Source: Bradyrhizobium betae (lineage in GTDB: Bacteria > Pseudomonadota > Alphaproteobacteria > Rhizobiales > Xanthobacteraceae). From it: 64,000 nt of DNA. The position numbers and the translations under genes were made by a program. The stretch covers positions 7,074,501 to 7,138,500 of the forward strand of contig NZ_CP044543.1 in assembly GCF_008932115.1 (NCBI RefSeq), given 5' to 3'. Positions 31,424-39,824 of the stretch are shown here, piece after piece. The notes beneath the pieces were generated by a model that was given only the letters and a program-made list of their open reading frames with translations, was not told the DNA's origin and made no database searches. The first letter of the stretch is position 1; each line of letters starts with the position of its first letter.

Positions 31424-32500
31424 ATGTCTGCTGCGCTGGGTCTGAAAGCCAAGCCGATCGCCCCTGAACCCTCCGACGATGATTCCGACATCTCCGCGCT
31501 GATCAATCGCCTGACCGCGGAGGTCAACCAGATCGCGGTCGACAAGACCAAGGCGATCCAGCAGATCACCAACCAGATGAAGATGCTGGCGCTGAACGCG
31601 CTGATCGAAAGCTCACGCGCCGGCGCGCAAGGCGCGGGCTTCGCGGTGGTGGCGCAGGAGGTGCGCGGCGTCGGCCAGCAGGTCGAGAGTATCGCGCGCG
31701 AACTCGAAACCCAGTTGACCAAGCGAACCGGCGATCTCGTCTCCTCGATCGACCGCATGAGCCAGCGCTCGCGCGGCGAGCGCATGGTCGACCTGTCGCT
31801 CAATGCAGTCGAGCTGATCGACCGCAACCTCTATGAGCGAACCTGCGACGTGCGCTGGTGGGCGACCGATTCCGCGGTGGTCGATTGTGCCGCCTCGCCC
31901 GCTCCCGCAGCCGTCACCTTTGCCTCGCAACGCCTCGGCGTCATCCTCGGCGCCTACACCGTCTATCTCGACCTCTGGCTCTGCGACCTCGACGGCAACG
32001 TCATCGCCAACGGCCGCGCCGACCGCTTTCGCGTCGTCGGCCAGAACGTCGCCCACACCAAATGGTTTCGCGAGGCGAAGTCCTTGCGCTCCGGCGACGG
32101 CTATGTCGCCGGCGACGTCGAGAACCAGCAGTTGCTCGGTAACGCGCAAGTCGCAACCTATTGCGCCAGCGTCCGCGCCGCGGGCCAGGCCAACGGCGCA
32201 CCGATCGGCGTGCTCGCCATCCATTTCGACTGGGAGCCGCAGGCCCGCGCGATCGTGCAAGGCGTCCGCGTCGGCGACAGCGACAAGGCCCGCGTGCTTC
32301 TGGTCGACTCGAACTTTCGCGTGATCGCGGCCTCCGATGGCCAGGGCATTCTCAGCGAGCGCATCTCGCTGTCGCTCAACGGCCAGCGCTCCGGCTTCTA
32401 CCAGGACCGCTCCGGCACGCTGGTCGCATTCCATGCCACGCCGGGGTACGAGACCTATCGCGGGCTCGGCTGGTACGGCGTGATCGTCTGCGGGGCCTGA
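31424..32500 (+). CDS. Soluble chemoreceptor-like protein, signalling hairpin N-terminal
   Basis: A 358-residue protein with no membrane segment. Residues 52-81 (QMKMLALNALIESSRAGAQG, then AGFAVVAQEVR) are the strictly conserved MCP signalling tip that binds CheA and CheW, but only a short part of the hairpin is present. Residues about 130-355 look like an extracellular-type sensor (a Cache-like domain: LDLWLCDLDGNVIANGRADR, then a second module ending GYETYRGLGWYGVI). The sensor is therefore C-terminal to the signalling tip, the reverse of normal MCPs. I start at ATG 31424 with AAGGGAAG upstream. It could be a cytosolic ligand-controlled chemotaxis adaptor. Confidence 0.72.
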   Translation: MSAALGLKAKPIAPEPSDDDSDISALINRLTAEVNQIAVDKTKAIQQITNQMKMLALNALIESSRAGAQGAGFAVVAQEVRGVGQQVESIARELETQLTKRTGDLVSSIDRMSQRSRGERMVDLSLNAVELIDRNLYERTCDVRWWATDSAVVDCAASPAPAAVTFASQRLGVILGAYTVYLDLWLCDLDGNVIANGRADRFRVVGQNVAHTKWFREAKSLRSGDGYVAGDVENQQLLGNAQVATYCASVRAAGQANGAPIGVLAIHFDWEPQARAIVQGVRVGDSDKARVLLVDSNFRVIAASDGQGILSERISLSLNGQRSGFYQDRSGTLVAFHATPGYETYRGLGWYGVIVCGA

Positions 32501-32548
32501 GGCGAGAGCCGCCCCATAAAATCCGGGCGGTGAGCCGTCCGTTCAAAC

Positions 32549-32577
32549 AAGCGCGAAAACAACCCCATGCACAGTAG
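32549..32577 (+). repeat. 29-bp dispersed repeat, copy 2
   Basis: An exact match to the minus strand of 10100-10128. It lies about 50 bases after the stop of the chemoreceptor-like gene and ends in ACCCCATGCACAGTAG. Confidence 0.85.
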
Positions 32578-32689
32578 AAGCCGGGTTGTTTTCATTGACG
32601 TTTTTCGTCGCACCCGATCGTTTGACACGTCGGGCAAAACACTGGCACTCTGCCATCATCCCAAAGTTTGAAAACGCGCCCGCGTGCGA

Positions 32690-33694
32690 TCAGGCGACGC
32701 CGCGTCCGGCCATCTCCGCCGCGAGCAACAGCGCGGCGCGGCTGGCGCCGATCGATGCGATCCCCTGCCCCGCGATGTCGTACGCGGTGCCGTGCGCGGG
32801 CGTGCAGATCGGGAACGGAAAGCCGCCGAGCAAGGTCACGCCGCGATCGAACCCCATCAGCTTCATCGCGATCTGGCCCTGGTCGTGATACATCGTGAGC
32901 ACCGCATCGAAGGCGCCACCTTTTGCGCGCAGGAACACGGTGTCGGCAGGAAACGGCCCTTCGGCGGCAATGCCCTCGCGCTGGCCGGCGGCAACCACCG
33001 GCGCAATGATATCGATCTCTTCGCGGCCGAAATTGCCACCATCGCCAGCGTGCGGATTGAGCCCGGCCACCGCGATGCGCGGCCTCGCGAAGCCGGCCTC
33101 GCGCATGCAGGCGTCGGTCAGCTTGAGCGCACGATGGATGCGCTCGACGGACAGCCGGGCGGCGACGTCCTTGAGCGGGATATGCGAGGTGACCCGTGCA
33201 TTCCAGAGCCGGTCCAGCACGTTGAATTCGCTCGCCGGCGTCTTGAGACCAACCACTTCCGCTGAAAACGCGATCTCGTCGTCATACTCGGCGCGGGCAA
33301 ACCGCATTGCCTGCTTGTTGAACGGCGTGAAGCAGACCGCGTCGACGCGACCATCGCGGCCGAGTTCGAGTGCATGTCTGTAGTTTGCCAACGCGAATTG
33401 TCCGCCGGCAAGGCTCGCCACCCCGCGCTCCACCTGCGCGGGGGCGAGGTGGCCGAGGTCGACGAACAGCGCGTCCCCATCAATGGCGCGAAGTTCGGCC
33501 CCCTGCTCCACCATGGTCAGGTCCGGCTTGACACCCGCGACGCGCGCGCCCTCATCGAAGACGCGTCGGTCGCCGATCACGACAAGCCGGGCGCGGGCAA
33601 GAATATCGTTCTGCGCCACGAGCTTCGCCGTCAGCTCCGGACTGATGCCGGCAGGATCTCCCATGGCCAATGCAATGAGCGGCTTTGCGGTCAT
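32690..33694 (-). CDS. PdxA-family 4-phosphate dehydrogenase (catabolic type)
   Basis: A 334-residue NAD-dependent, metal-binding dehydrogenase. MGDPAGISPEL at residues 11-21, TPFNKQAM and SHIPLKDV, AGLNPHAGDGG with its metal His, and TMYHDQGQI are all PdxA hallmarks. PdxA makes a vitamin B6 precursor from 4-phosphohydroxythreonine. Here the gene overlaps tctA by four bases at the end of a CoA-transferase and tripartite transporter operon. That suggests a PdxA2-like catabolic role on D-threonate or erythronate 4-phosphate or a related hydroxy acid, though no kinase gene is adjacent. Confidence 0.85.
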   Translation of the reverse strand: MTAKPLIALAMGDPAGISPELTAKLVAQNDILARARLVVIGDRRVFDEGARVAGVKPDLTMVEQGAELRAIDGDALFVDLGHLAPAQVERGVASLAGGQFALANYRHALELGRDGRVDAVCFTPFNKQAMRFARAEYDDEIAFSAEVVGLKTPASEFNVLDRLWNARVTSHIPLKDVAARLSVERIHRALKLTDACMREAGFARPRIAVAGLNPHAGDGGNFGREEIDIIAPVVAAGQREGIAAEGPFPADTVFLRAKGGAFDAVLTMYHDQGQIAMKLMGFDRGVTLLGGFPFPICTPAHGTAYDIAGQGIASIGASRAALLLAAEMAGRGVA

Positions 33695-35229
33695 ATGATC
33701 ACCTTTTCATGAGTTGCCGTCTCATTGGCGGATGGCGCGGGCCTGCGCCGCAAACGCGCTAGCTGCAGCACAAGCGGAAGCAGCAGCAGGGCGATGCCGG
33801 CCACGATCAGGCACGTGACCAGCTTGTTTGCGAAGAATATCCCGAGCGATCCCTTGGACATCAGCATCGACTGCCGGAACGCATCCTCGGCCTTGTCGCC
33901 GATCACGATCGCGAGCACCAGCGGCGCTAGCGGATAGAACAGCTTCTTGAAGAGATAGCCGACGATCCCGAAGCCGAGCATCATGACCACGTCGAGATAG
34001 GAGTTCGACACCGAATAGGCACCGACGACGCAGATGATCACGATCAGGGGCGCGATGACGACGAACGGAATTCGCATCAGGGCGGCGAAGACCGGAACGG
34101 TCAGCAGCACCAGCGCGACCGCGACGATATTGCCGACATACATCGAGGCGATCAGACCCCACACAAAGTCCTTGCTGTCGACGAACAGCATCGGCCCGGG
34201 ATTGAGTCCCCAGATCATGAGCCCGCCCATCATGACGGCCGCGGTCGCCGAGCCGGGGATGCCGAGCGCGAGCATCGGCAGCAGCGCGCTGGTGCCGGCC
34301 GCATGATCGGCCGTCTCTGGCGAGATGATCCCTTCGACCTCCCCCGTGCCGAAATATCGGCCACGGCGCGAGAAGCGGCGGGCGATGCCGTAGCTCATGA
34401 AGGATGCCGCGGTCGGCCCTCCCGGCGTGATCCCCATCCAGCATCCGATCGCGGCGCTGCGCAGCAGCGCAACGCCGTGGCGCGGCAGGCGGCCGACGGC
34501 GCGGAACACCTCGCGCCAATCGATCTTCGAGGAGACCGCGCGGGCATGAAACTCCTCTTCGACGGCGACCAGCAGCTCGCCGATGCCGAACAGGCCCATC
34601 ACCGCGACGACGAAGTTCACGCCCTTGACCAGCTCGTCGATGCCCATGGTGAGACGGACGCTGCCGGCCACCGTATCGATGCCGATCGCGGCGATGGCAA
34701 AACCGATCGCAAGCGCGACGACGGTCTTGATCGGCGCCGCGCCGCCCATGCCGACGAAGCTCGCGAAGGCGAGGAAATAGACGGCAAAATATTCCGCCGG
34801 CCCGAAGGCGAGAGCGACCTGCGCGACCCAGGATGCGAGGAAGGTGATCAGGATGACGCCGACCAGCGCGCCGAACGCCGCCGAGCCGAACGCGGTCGCG
34901 AGCGCCGTCGTCGGCCGGCCGTCGCGCGCCATCGGGTAGCCGTCGAAGGTGGTTGCGACCGAGGACGGTTCGCCGGGGATGTTGAACAGGATCGAGGTGA
35001 CGGATCCCCCGAACAGCGCGCCCCAATACATGCTGGAGAGCAGGATGATCGCCGACACCGGCTGCATGCCGAAGGTCAGCGGCAATAGCAGCGACACACC
35101 GTTGGGCGCGCCCAGCCCCGGCAGCACGCCGACGAGAATGCCGAGCAGCACACCGACCGCCATCAACGCCAGATGCGGCACGGTGATCGCGATGGTGAAG
35201 CCGTGCAGGAGTTCGTGGAGGTTTTCCAT
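33691..35229 (-). CDS. tctA: Tripartite tricarboxylate transporter, large permease TctA
   Basis: A 512-residue protein with about 11-12 membrane segments. The N-terminal LLGILVGVLPGLGAPNGVSL and the central GGPTAASFMSYG, GIPGSATAAVMMGG segments are the characteristic glycine- and proline-rich TctA motifs. It imports a carboxylate into the cytosol using the sodium or proton gradient, with TctB and the TctC binding protein. I start at ATG 35229. Its stop overlaps the pdxA-like start as ATGA, and it starts 11 bases after tctB. Confidence 0.93.
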   Translation of the reverse strand: MENLHELLHGFTIAITVPHLALMAVGVLLGILVGVLPGLGAPNGVSLLLPLTFGMQPVSAIILLSSMYWGALFGGSVTSILFNIPGEPSSVATTFDGYPMARDGRPTTALATAFGSAAFGALVGVILITFLASWVAQVALAFGPAEYFAVYFLAFASFVGMGGAAPIKTVVALAIGFAIAAIGIDTVAGSVRLTMGIDELVKGVNFVVAVMGLFGIGELLVAVEEEFHARAVSSKIDWREVFRAVGRLPRHGVALLRSAAIGCWMGITPGGPTAASFMSYGIARRFSRRGRYFGTGEVEGIISPETADHAAGTSALLPMLALGIPGSATAAVMMGGLMIWGLNPGPMLFVDSKDFVWGLIASMYVGNIVAVALVLLTVPVFAALMRIPFVVIAPLIVIICVVGAYSVSNSYLDVVMMLGFGIVGYLFKKLFYPLAPLVLAIVIGDKAEDAFRQSMLMSKGSLGIFFANKLVTCLIVAGIALLLLPLVLQLARLRRRPAPSANETATHEKVII

Positions 35230-35240
35230 CGGCCTCTCCG

Positions 35241-35723
35241 TCAGAAGCCGAACGCGGCGGCCAGCGCGCCATGCGGCAGGCTCACCTGGAACATGCGCTC
35301 GAACACGACATAGAGCGCGAGGGCCGTTACCCACGCCATGGCCAGCGCACGCGGCACGGACTGATGTCGGGGGATCGCCAGCACCGCGAAGATGTAGAGA
35401 GCCGAGGCGAGGTACATCCCGACCAGCGGGATGGCGGCGACGAAGATCGCGGCCGGCACAAACAGGCCCGCTAGCCGGCGCAGCTCGATCGGCGTAATCG
35501 CAATCGGAACATTTGCCAGTGTCGCAGCCGGCAGCACGCCCCGCACCAGATTGTACAAGCTGCCGAGCACGATGATGATGCCGGTCAGAAACGGGAACGT
35601 GCCGGAGTCGACGCCTGCGGTTGACCAGCCGATGCCGTTGTCGAGGCTCTGGACCACCACCGCGACACCGAAGCTCCCAGTCAGCACGGCAGTCGCAAGT
35701 TCGAGGGCGCGGCGCGAGATCAT
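35241..35723 (-). CDS. tctB: Tripartite tricarboxylate transporter, small permease TctB
   Basis: A 160-residue protein with four membrane segments (about residues 10-28, 40-60, 80-105 and 120-145). TctB sequences are poorly conserved, so the call rests on size, topology (FPFLTGIIIVLGSLYNLVRG) and its place between tctC and tctA. It forms the small subunit of the membrane complex with TctA. Confidence 0.87.
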   Translation of the reverse strand: MISRRALELATAVLTGSFGVAVVVQSLDNGIGWSTAGVDSGTFPFLTGIIIVLGSLYNLVRGVLPAATLANVPIAITPIELRRLAGLFVPAAIFVAAIPLVGMYLASALYIFAVLAIPRHQSVPRALAMAWVTALALYVVFERMFQVSLPHGALAAAFGF

Positions 35724-35742
35724 AGGTAGCCCTCCCTCAACC

Positions 35743-35875
35743 GTCGTCCCGGCGAAGGCCGGGACCCATACCGCGTGATCTCTCTCGAAGATCGTTGGTC
35801 GTCGTACCGACGTGGATTCGAGTCTTCGTCAAACTCCTCCCAGTGGTTATGGGTCCCGGCCTTCGCCGGGACGAC
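35743..35875. repeat. Paired 28-bp perfect inverted repeats
   Basis: GTCGTCCCGGCGAAGGCCGG plus GACCCATA (35743-35770) is exactly complementary to the 28 bases at 35848-35875, across 77 bases of spacer. Each arm is itself a partial hairpin (CCCGGC and GCCGGG). The unit lies in the tctC-tctB intergenic gap and looks like a dispersed intergenic element. It may also attenuate tctB-tctA-pdxA expression relative to tctC. Confidence 0.85.
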
Positions 35876-35933
35876 AGCGGAGTTTGTGGTGAGGTCCTAC
35901 CCACGCGATCACCGCCGTTCCAACAACCCCGCC

Positions 35934-36926
35934 TCACTTGACCAGCCAGCCCTGCTCGCCCGCAACCTGCCTGACGTGCTCGAGGTCCTCCTTGATGAAC
36001 TTGTCGAACTCGGCACCGGTCAGGAACGTGTCGACCTGGGAGGTCTTCTCGATGTAGTCCTTCCATTCCGGCGTCGCCTGCACCTTTTTCATCAGGTCGA
36101 TGTAGAACGCTGCCTGGTCCGGCGTGACCTTGCCCGGCAGCCACACCGTGCGCGGCTGCTCATATTGCTTGATGTCGAGGCCCTGCTCGACACAGGTCGG
36201 AACGTCGCTCCAGCCTTCGGTCGCGGTAACCTTGGGGCCCAGCGGCAGCCGCTTCGGGCTGAAAACGCAGAGCGGTCGCTGCGTTCCACCGCGCCATTGC
36301 CCGAGGCTTTCGCTGGGATTGTTGACGTGGGAATCGAGGTGTCCTCCGGCGAGCTGCACCGCGGTCTCGGCGCCGCTCTTGAAGGGGATGTAGGTCAGCT
36401 TGATCCGGCCGGCCTTCTCGATCATGCGGGTGAGCACCTCGTCGGTGTCCTTGGACTGCGCGCCGCCCATCTTGAATTCAGCCGATGCAGCGGCCTTCAG
36501 ATAGTCGCCGGCCGTCTTGTAGGGCGCGTCCTGCTTGACCCAGAGCAGGAACTCGTCCTGCGCCATCGCCGCGATCGGCGTGAGATCGGTGTAGTTGAAG
36601 GCGACCTTGGAGACGAGCGGCTGCTGCCAGGCGTTCGACGTGCCGAAAATCACCTTGTAGGGGTCGCCGGCGGAGGCCTTGGCGTAGACATAACCTTCCG
36701 CGCCGCTGCCGCCGCCCTTGTTGGCAACGACGATGGGCTGCTCGGTCAGCTTGTATTTGGTGATGATGTTCTGCACGGCACGCGCAAGATTGTCGGTGCC
36801 GCCGCCCGGCCCGGCCGTGGCCACGAACTCGATCGGCTTTTGCGGTTGCCAGGCGCTGAGCGCCGGCAGCGTGCCGGCGAGAACGGCCACAGCCGTGGAC
36901 AGCAGAAGCTTCGACGTCCCACCCAT
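35934..36926 (-). CDS. tctC: Tripartite tricarboxylate transporter, substrate-binding protein TctC
   Basis: A 330-residue periplasmic protein. I start it at ATG 36926 with GGAGGAA upstream. The signal peptide is residues 1-25 (GGTSKLLLSTAVAVLAGTLP). The TctC family segments PIEFVATAGPGGGTDNLARA at the N-terminus and a C-terminal IDLMKKVQATPEWKDYI helix are clear. It binds the carboxylate and delivers it to TctA/TctB. The 210-base gap to tctB with the long inverted repeat suggests that tctC is made in excess. Rhizobia carry many TctC paralogues, so the substrate cannot be stated. Confidence 0.92.
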   Translation of the reverse strand: MGGTSKLLLSTAVAVLAGTLPALSAWQPQKPIEFVATAGPGGGTDNLARAVQNIITKYKLTEQPIVVANKGGGSGAEGYVYAKASAGDPYKVIFGTSNAWQQPLVSKVAFNYTDLTPIAAMAQDEFLLWVKQDAPYKTAGDYLKAAASAEFKMGGAQSKDTDEVLTRMIEKAGRIKLTYIPFKSGAETAVQLAGGHLDSHVNNPSESLGQWRGGTQRPLCVFSPKRLPLGPKVTATEGWSDVPTCVEQGLDIKQYEQPRTVWLPGKVTPDQAAFYIDLMKKVQATPEWKDYIEKTSQVDTFLTGAEFDKFIKEDLEHVRQVAGEQGWLVK

Positions 36927-36978
36927 GATTTCCTCCAGCTTTTTTGTGTTCTGCTTTATTTGTCGTATCGACGTCCGG

Positions 36979-38238
36979 TCAGGCGACGCGTTCCTCGCGC
37001 CTGCCTGAGCCCAGCACGATCGCGCCTTCTTTCTCGAGCGCTTCGATCTGCTTCTGGTCGAACCCGTGCTCGGCCAGAACCTCGCGTGTATGCTCACCAT
37101 AGACCGGCGCGCCGGTGCGCACTTTCCCCGGCGTCTGCGAAAACTTGACGGGAAGCCCGATCGTCTTCACCGGGCCGAGCGTGGAATGCTCGACCTCGAC
37201 GACCATCTCGCGTGCCAGCGTCTGCGGATCGCTGAGCGCCTCCAGCATGTCATGCACCGGTCCGCACGGCACGCCCTTGTCATCCAATGCCGCCAGCCAA
37301 TGCGCCCGCGACCTGGTGCGGAAACGCTCGCTCAGGACGGCTTCGAGCTGCTTCAGGTTCGCCATGCGGTCGGCCCCCGTCACGAAGCGCGGATCGGCGG
37401 CGAGCTCGCTCGCACCAAGCGCTTCCAGCATCAACAGCCAATGCTTCTTGTTGGCGCCGCCGACCACGAGCCAGCCGTCCGAGGCCTCGAAGGCCTGATA
37501 GGGCGCGTTGAGCGGATGGGCCGAGCCCATCGCGCGCGGCGCGGTGCCCGCCGCCAGCGCGATCGTAGACTGCCAATAGGTCTGCACCAGCGCGGCCTCG
37601 TAAAGCGAGGTCTCGACCCACTGCCCTTCGCCGGTCTTGAGGCGGTGGGTATAGGCGGCCAGGATGCCCATGCTCGCGAGCAGGCCGGCGGTGATGTCGG
37701 ACAGCGGCGGGCCACACTTCACCGGCGGCCCGTCGGGGCGCTCACCGGTAAAGCTCATGATGCCGCTCATGGCCTGCGCGACGAGGTCAAATCCCCGGCG
37801 GTGCTTGTAAGGGCCGGTGCGGCCGAAGCCCGACAACGAGCAGTAGATCAGCGACGGGTGCTGCTCGTGCAGCTCCTCGTAGCCGAAGCCGAGCCGTTCC
37901 ATGGCGCCGGGCGCAAAGTTCTCGACCAGCACGTCGGCGCCCGCGATCAGCCGCCGCAGCACCTGCTTGCCGCCGTCGGTCTTCAGGTCCAGCACGATGC
38001 CGCGCTTGTTGCGGTTCATCATCAGGAACGAGGCCGCCTCATCGCCGATCTTCGGCGGCACCGAATGACGGGTGTCGTCGCCGTTCGGCGATTTCTCGAT
38101 CTTGATGACGTCGGCGCCCATATCGGCGAGCATCAGGGTGCAGGTCGGGCCGGCCATGACGTGGGTGAGATCGACGACCTTGAGGCCGGCCAGCGGTCCC
38201 GAGCGACGAGGGGTGGATTGCGATCGATCGCTTTGCAT
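36979..38238 (-). CDS. CaiB/BaiF (class III) CoA-transferase
   Basis: A 419-residue enzyme moving CoA between organic acids. GLKVVDLTHVMAGPTCTLML at the N-terminus, GADVIKIEKSPNGDDTR with the catalytic Asp nearby, NRNKRGIVLDLK, and VENFAPGAMERLGFGYEEL are typical of formyl-CoA/succinyl-hydroxymethylglutarate type transferases. It lies nine bases after the enoyl-CoA hydratase. Combined with the transporter, this points to uptake and activation of an imported dicarboxylate or hydroxy acid. Confidence 0.92.
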   Translation of the reverse strand: MQSDRSQSTPRRSGPLAGLKVVDLTHVMAGPTCTLMLADMGADVIKIEKSPNGDDTRHSVPPKIGDEAASFLMMNRNKRGIVLDLKTDGGKQVLRRLIAGADVLVENFAPGAMERLGFGYEELHEQHPSLIYCSLSGFGRTGPYKHRRGFDLVAQAMSGIMSFTGERPDGPPVKCGPPLSDITAGLLASMGILAAYTHRLKTGEGQWVETSLYEAALVQTYWQSTIALAAGTAPRAMGSAHPLNAPYQAFEASDGWLVVGGANKKHWLLMLEALGASELAADPRFVTGADRMANLKQLEAVLSERFRTRSRAHWLAALDDKGVPCGPVHDMLEALSDPQTLAREMVVEVEHSTLGPVKTIGLPVKFSQTPGKVRTGAPVYGEHTREVLAEHGFDQKQIEALEKEGAIVLGSGRREERVA

Positions 38239-38247
38239 CGGGGCGTC

Positions 38248-39042
38248 CTAATGACCGCGCCACTGCGGCGCGCGCTTGTTGAGGAAAGCATCGAGCCCTT
38301 CGCGAAAATCCTGGCTCGTGTAGCACATCAGGATGAGGTCTTCGCCCTCGTCCCGTGTCAGCCGCTTCTGCAGGCGGGCGACCGCCTGCTTGGTCGCGGT
38401 CAGGGTCAGCGGCGCGTGACCGGCCAGCAGCCGGGCGACCTCGTCGGCGCGCCTGTCGAGCGCGGCGATGTCGTCGACGACCTCGCCGAGCAGCCCGACG
38501 CCGGCGGCCGCGGCGGCGTCAACGAGGCGCGCGGTGAAGATCAGGTCCTTGACGCGGGCGGCGCCAATCAGCGCGGTGAGACGGCTGACATTGGACATCG
38601 ACAGGCAATTGCCGAGTGTCCGCGCGATCGGAAATCCGATCTTTGCGCTTCTCGTGCCGATGCGCAGGTCGCAGGCCGCGGCGATGCCCGCCCCGCCCCC
38701 GGTGCAGAACCCGTTGATCGCCGCGATGGTCGGCACCCGGCACTGCTCGAGCGTGGTGAGCACGCGATCGATCCGGTTCTCGTAGTCGATGGCGTCCTGC
38801 GGTGTCTTGAATTCACGGAACTGGTTGATGTCCGTGCCCGAGGCGAAGGCCTTGTCGCCGGCCCCGCGCAGCACCAGCACCTTGAGCGAATGATCGCTGT
38901 TGGCCTCCTCGCAGATCGCCGCGAGGCGCTCGTACATGGCGAAGGTGAAGGCATTGCGCGCCTGCGGGCGGTTGAACGTGATCCACCCGATGCCATCCTT
39001 GCATTCAAAAACGAGGTCGTTCGCCTCCACCGCGCGGTCCAT
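38248..39042 (-). CDS. Enoyl-CoA hydratase/isomerase family protein
   Basis: A 264-residue crotonase-fold enzyme. FNRPQARNAFTFAMYERLAA, RGAGDKAFASGTDINQF (oxyanion hole), and INGFCTGGGAGIAAACDLRI are the characteristic segments. The second catalytic acid position is not the classic glutamate of ECH by eye, so it could be a lyase or isomerase. It is the first gene of the operon; GGGGAA precedes ATG 39042. One candidate GntR box overlaps its first codons (38998-39009). Confidence 0.9.
   Translation of the reverse strand: MDRAVEANDLVFECKDGIGWITFNRPQARNAFTFAMYERLAAICEEANSDHSLKVLVLRGAGDKAFASGTDINQFREFKTPQDAIDYENRIDRVLTTLEQCRVPTIAAINGFCTGGGAGIAAACDLRIGTRSAKIGFPIARTLGNCLSMSNVSRLTALIGAARVKDLIFTARLVDAAAAAGVGLLGEVVDDIAALDRRADEVARLLAGHAPLTLTATKQAVARLQKRLTRDEGEDLILMCYTSQDFREGLDAFLNKRAPQWRGH
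38998..39009. promoter_or_regulatory. Candidate GntR operator, site 3
   Basis: CTTGCATTCAAA, 11 of 12 bases identical to the site at 39133-39144. It lies inside the start of the enoyl-CoA hydratase gene. Confidence 0.45.
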
Positions 39043-39070
39043 TTCCCCATATCCTCTTGTTTTTTACATT

Positions 39071-39082
39071 TTTGAATGCAAA
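39071..39082. promoter_or_regulatory. Candidate GntR operator, site 1
   Basis: TTTGAATGCAAA, the exact reverse complement of the site at 39133-39144. It lies between the divergent genes. Confidence 0.65.
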
Positions 39083-39132
39083 ATCTGCGCTTATCAAGCT
39101 GAAACTTCCAAAAACAAGCCGATCGCTTCATT

Positions 39133-39144
39133 TTTGCATTCAAA
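39133..39144. promoter_or_regulatory. Candidate GntR operator, site 2
   Basis: TTTGCATTCAAA, mirrored at 39071-39082 with centres 62 bases apart (close to six DNA turns), suitable for looping by a GntR dimer pair. It precedes the regulator's ATG by 15 bases. Confidence 0.65.
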
Positions 39145-39158
39145 CCGGAGCCTCTCCC

Positions 39159-39824
39159 ATGCTTCACGAAGAGGTCGTCGGCCGCATCCGCGCCATCCTG
39201 CTCGACGGCGAAATCCCGCCGGGCGCCCGGATTCCCGAGCGAGAGCTGTGCGATCGGCTGCAGATCTCGCGCACGCCGCTGCGCGAGGCACTCAAGGTGC
39301 TCGCCGCCGAAGGGCTCGTGCAGCTCCTGCCCCATCGTGGCTCGCGTGCGGCAAAACTGACCGACAAGGACATGCGCGACCTGTTCGAGGTCTGTCAGGG
39401 CCTCGAGGCCCTCGCCGGAGAGCTCGCCTGTGAGCGCATCAGCGACGCCGAGATCGGCCGGATCGCCGCCGCGCATGAGGACATGGTTCGGCATTATCGC
39501 GAGGGCGATTTGATCCAGTATTATCGCGGCAACCGCGCCATCCACGAGGCGATCGTCGCCGCGGCCGACAATCCCGCGCTGACCGGGCTCTACGCGTCCG
39601 TCACCGCGCGCATCCGCCGCGCGCGCTATGTCACGCCGATGACGCCGCAGCGCTGGGCGTTCGCCGTGATGGAGCACGAGGCGATCCTGAACGCGCTGCA
39701 GCGGCGCGACGGCGCCGGCCTCTCGCACATCCTGCGTGCGCATCTGCGCCACAAGCGCGAGGAAGTCCTGCAGGCGGGCTTTGCCGAGACCGAAGCCAAC
39801 GACCGCACGCTGCGGATCGCGTGA
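39159..39824 (+). CDS. GntR-family regulator (FCD domain)
   Basis: A 221-residue regulator starting at ATG 39159. Winged helix: HEEVVGRIRAILLDGEIPPG, RIPERELCDRLQISRTPLRE and LAAEGLVQLLPHRGSRA. The C-terminal FCD domain is all-helical, with likely metal-binding His in the FCD positions (D..RGNRAIHEAIVAAADNPA, HILRAHLRHKREEV). It is divergent from the hydratase, CoA-transferase, TctCBA and PdxA-like operon and very likely controls it, de-repressed by the substrate or its CoA ester. Confidence 0.92.
   Translation: MLHEEVVGRIRAILLDGEIPPGARIPERELCDRLQISRTPLREALKVLAAEGLVQLLPHRGSRAAKLTDKDMRDLFEVCQGLEALAGELACERISDAEIGRIAAAHEDMVRHYREGDLIQYYRGNRAIHEAIVAAADNPALTGLYASVTARIRRARYVTPMTPQRWAFAVMEHEAILNALQRRDGAGLSHILRAHLRHKREEVLQAGFAETEANDRTLRIA

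Noticed and set aside
32500..32549. GCCGCCC...GGGCGGT hairpin after the chemoreceptor gene as a terminator
   Set aside because: The stem is short and is not followed by a T-run; the 29-base repeat follows instead.
37066..39075. A 669-codon open frame opposite the CoA-transferase and hydratase genes
   Set aside because: It covers two genes with full motifs and reads as low-complexity Arg/Ala/Asp sequence without a ribosome site.
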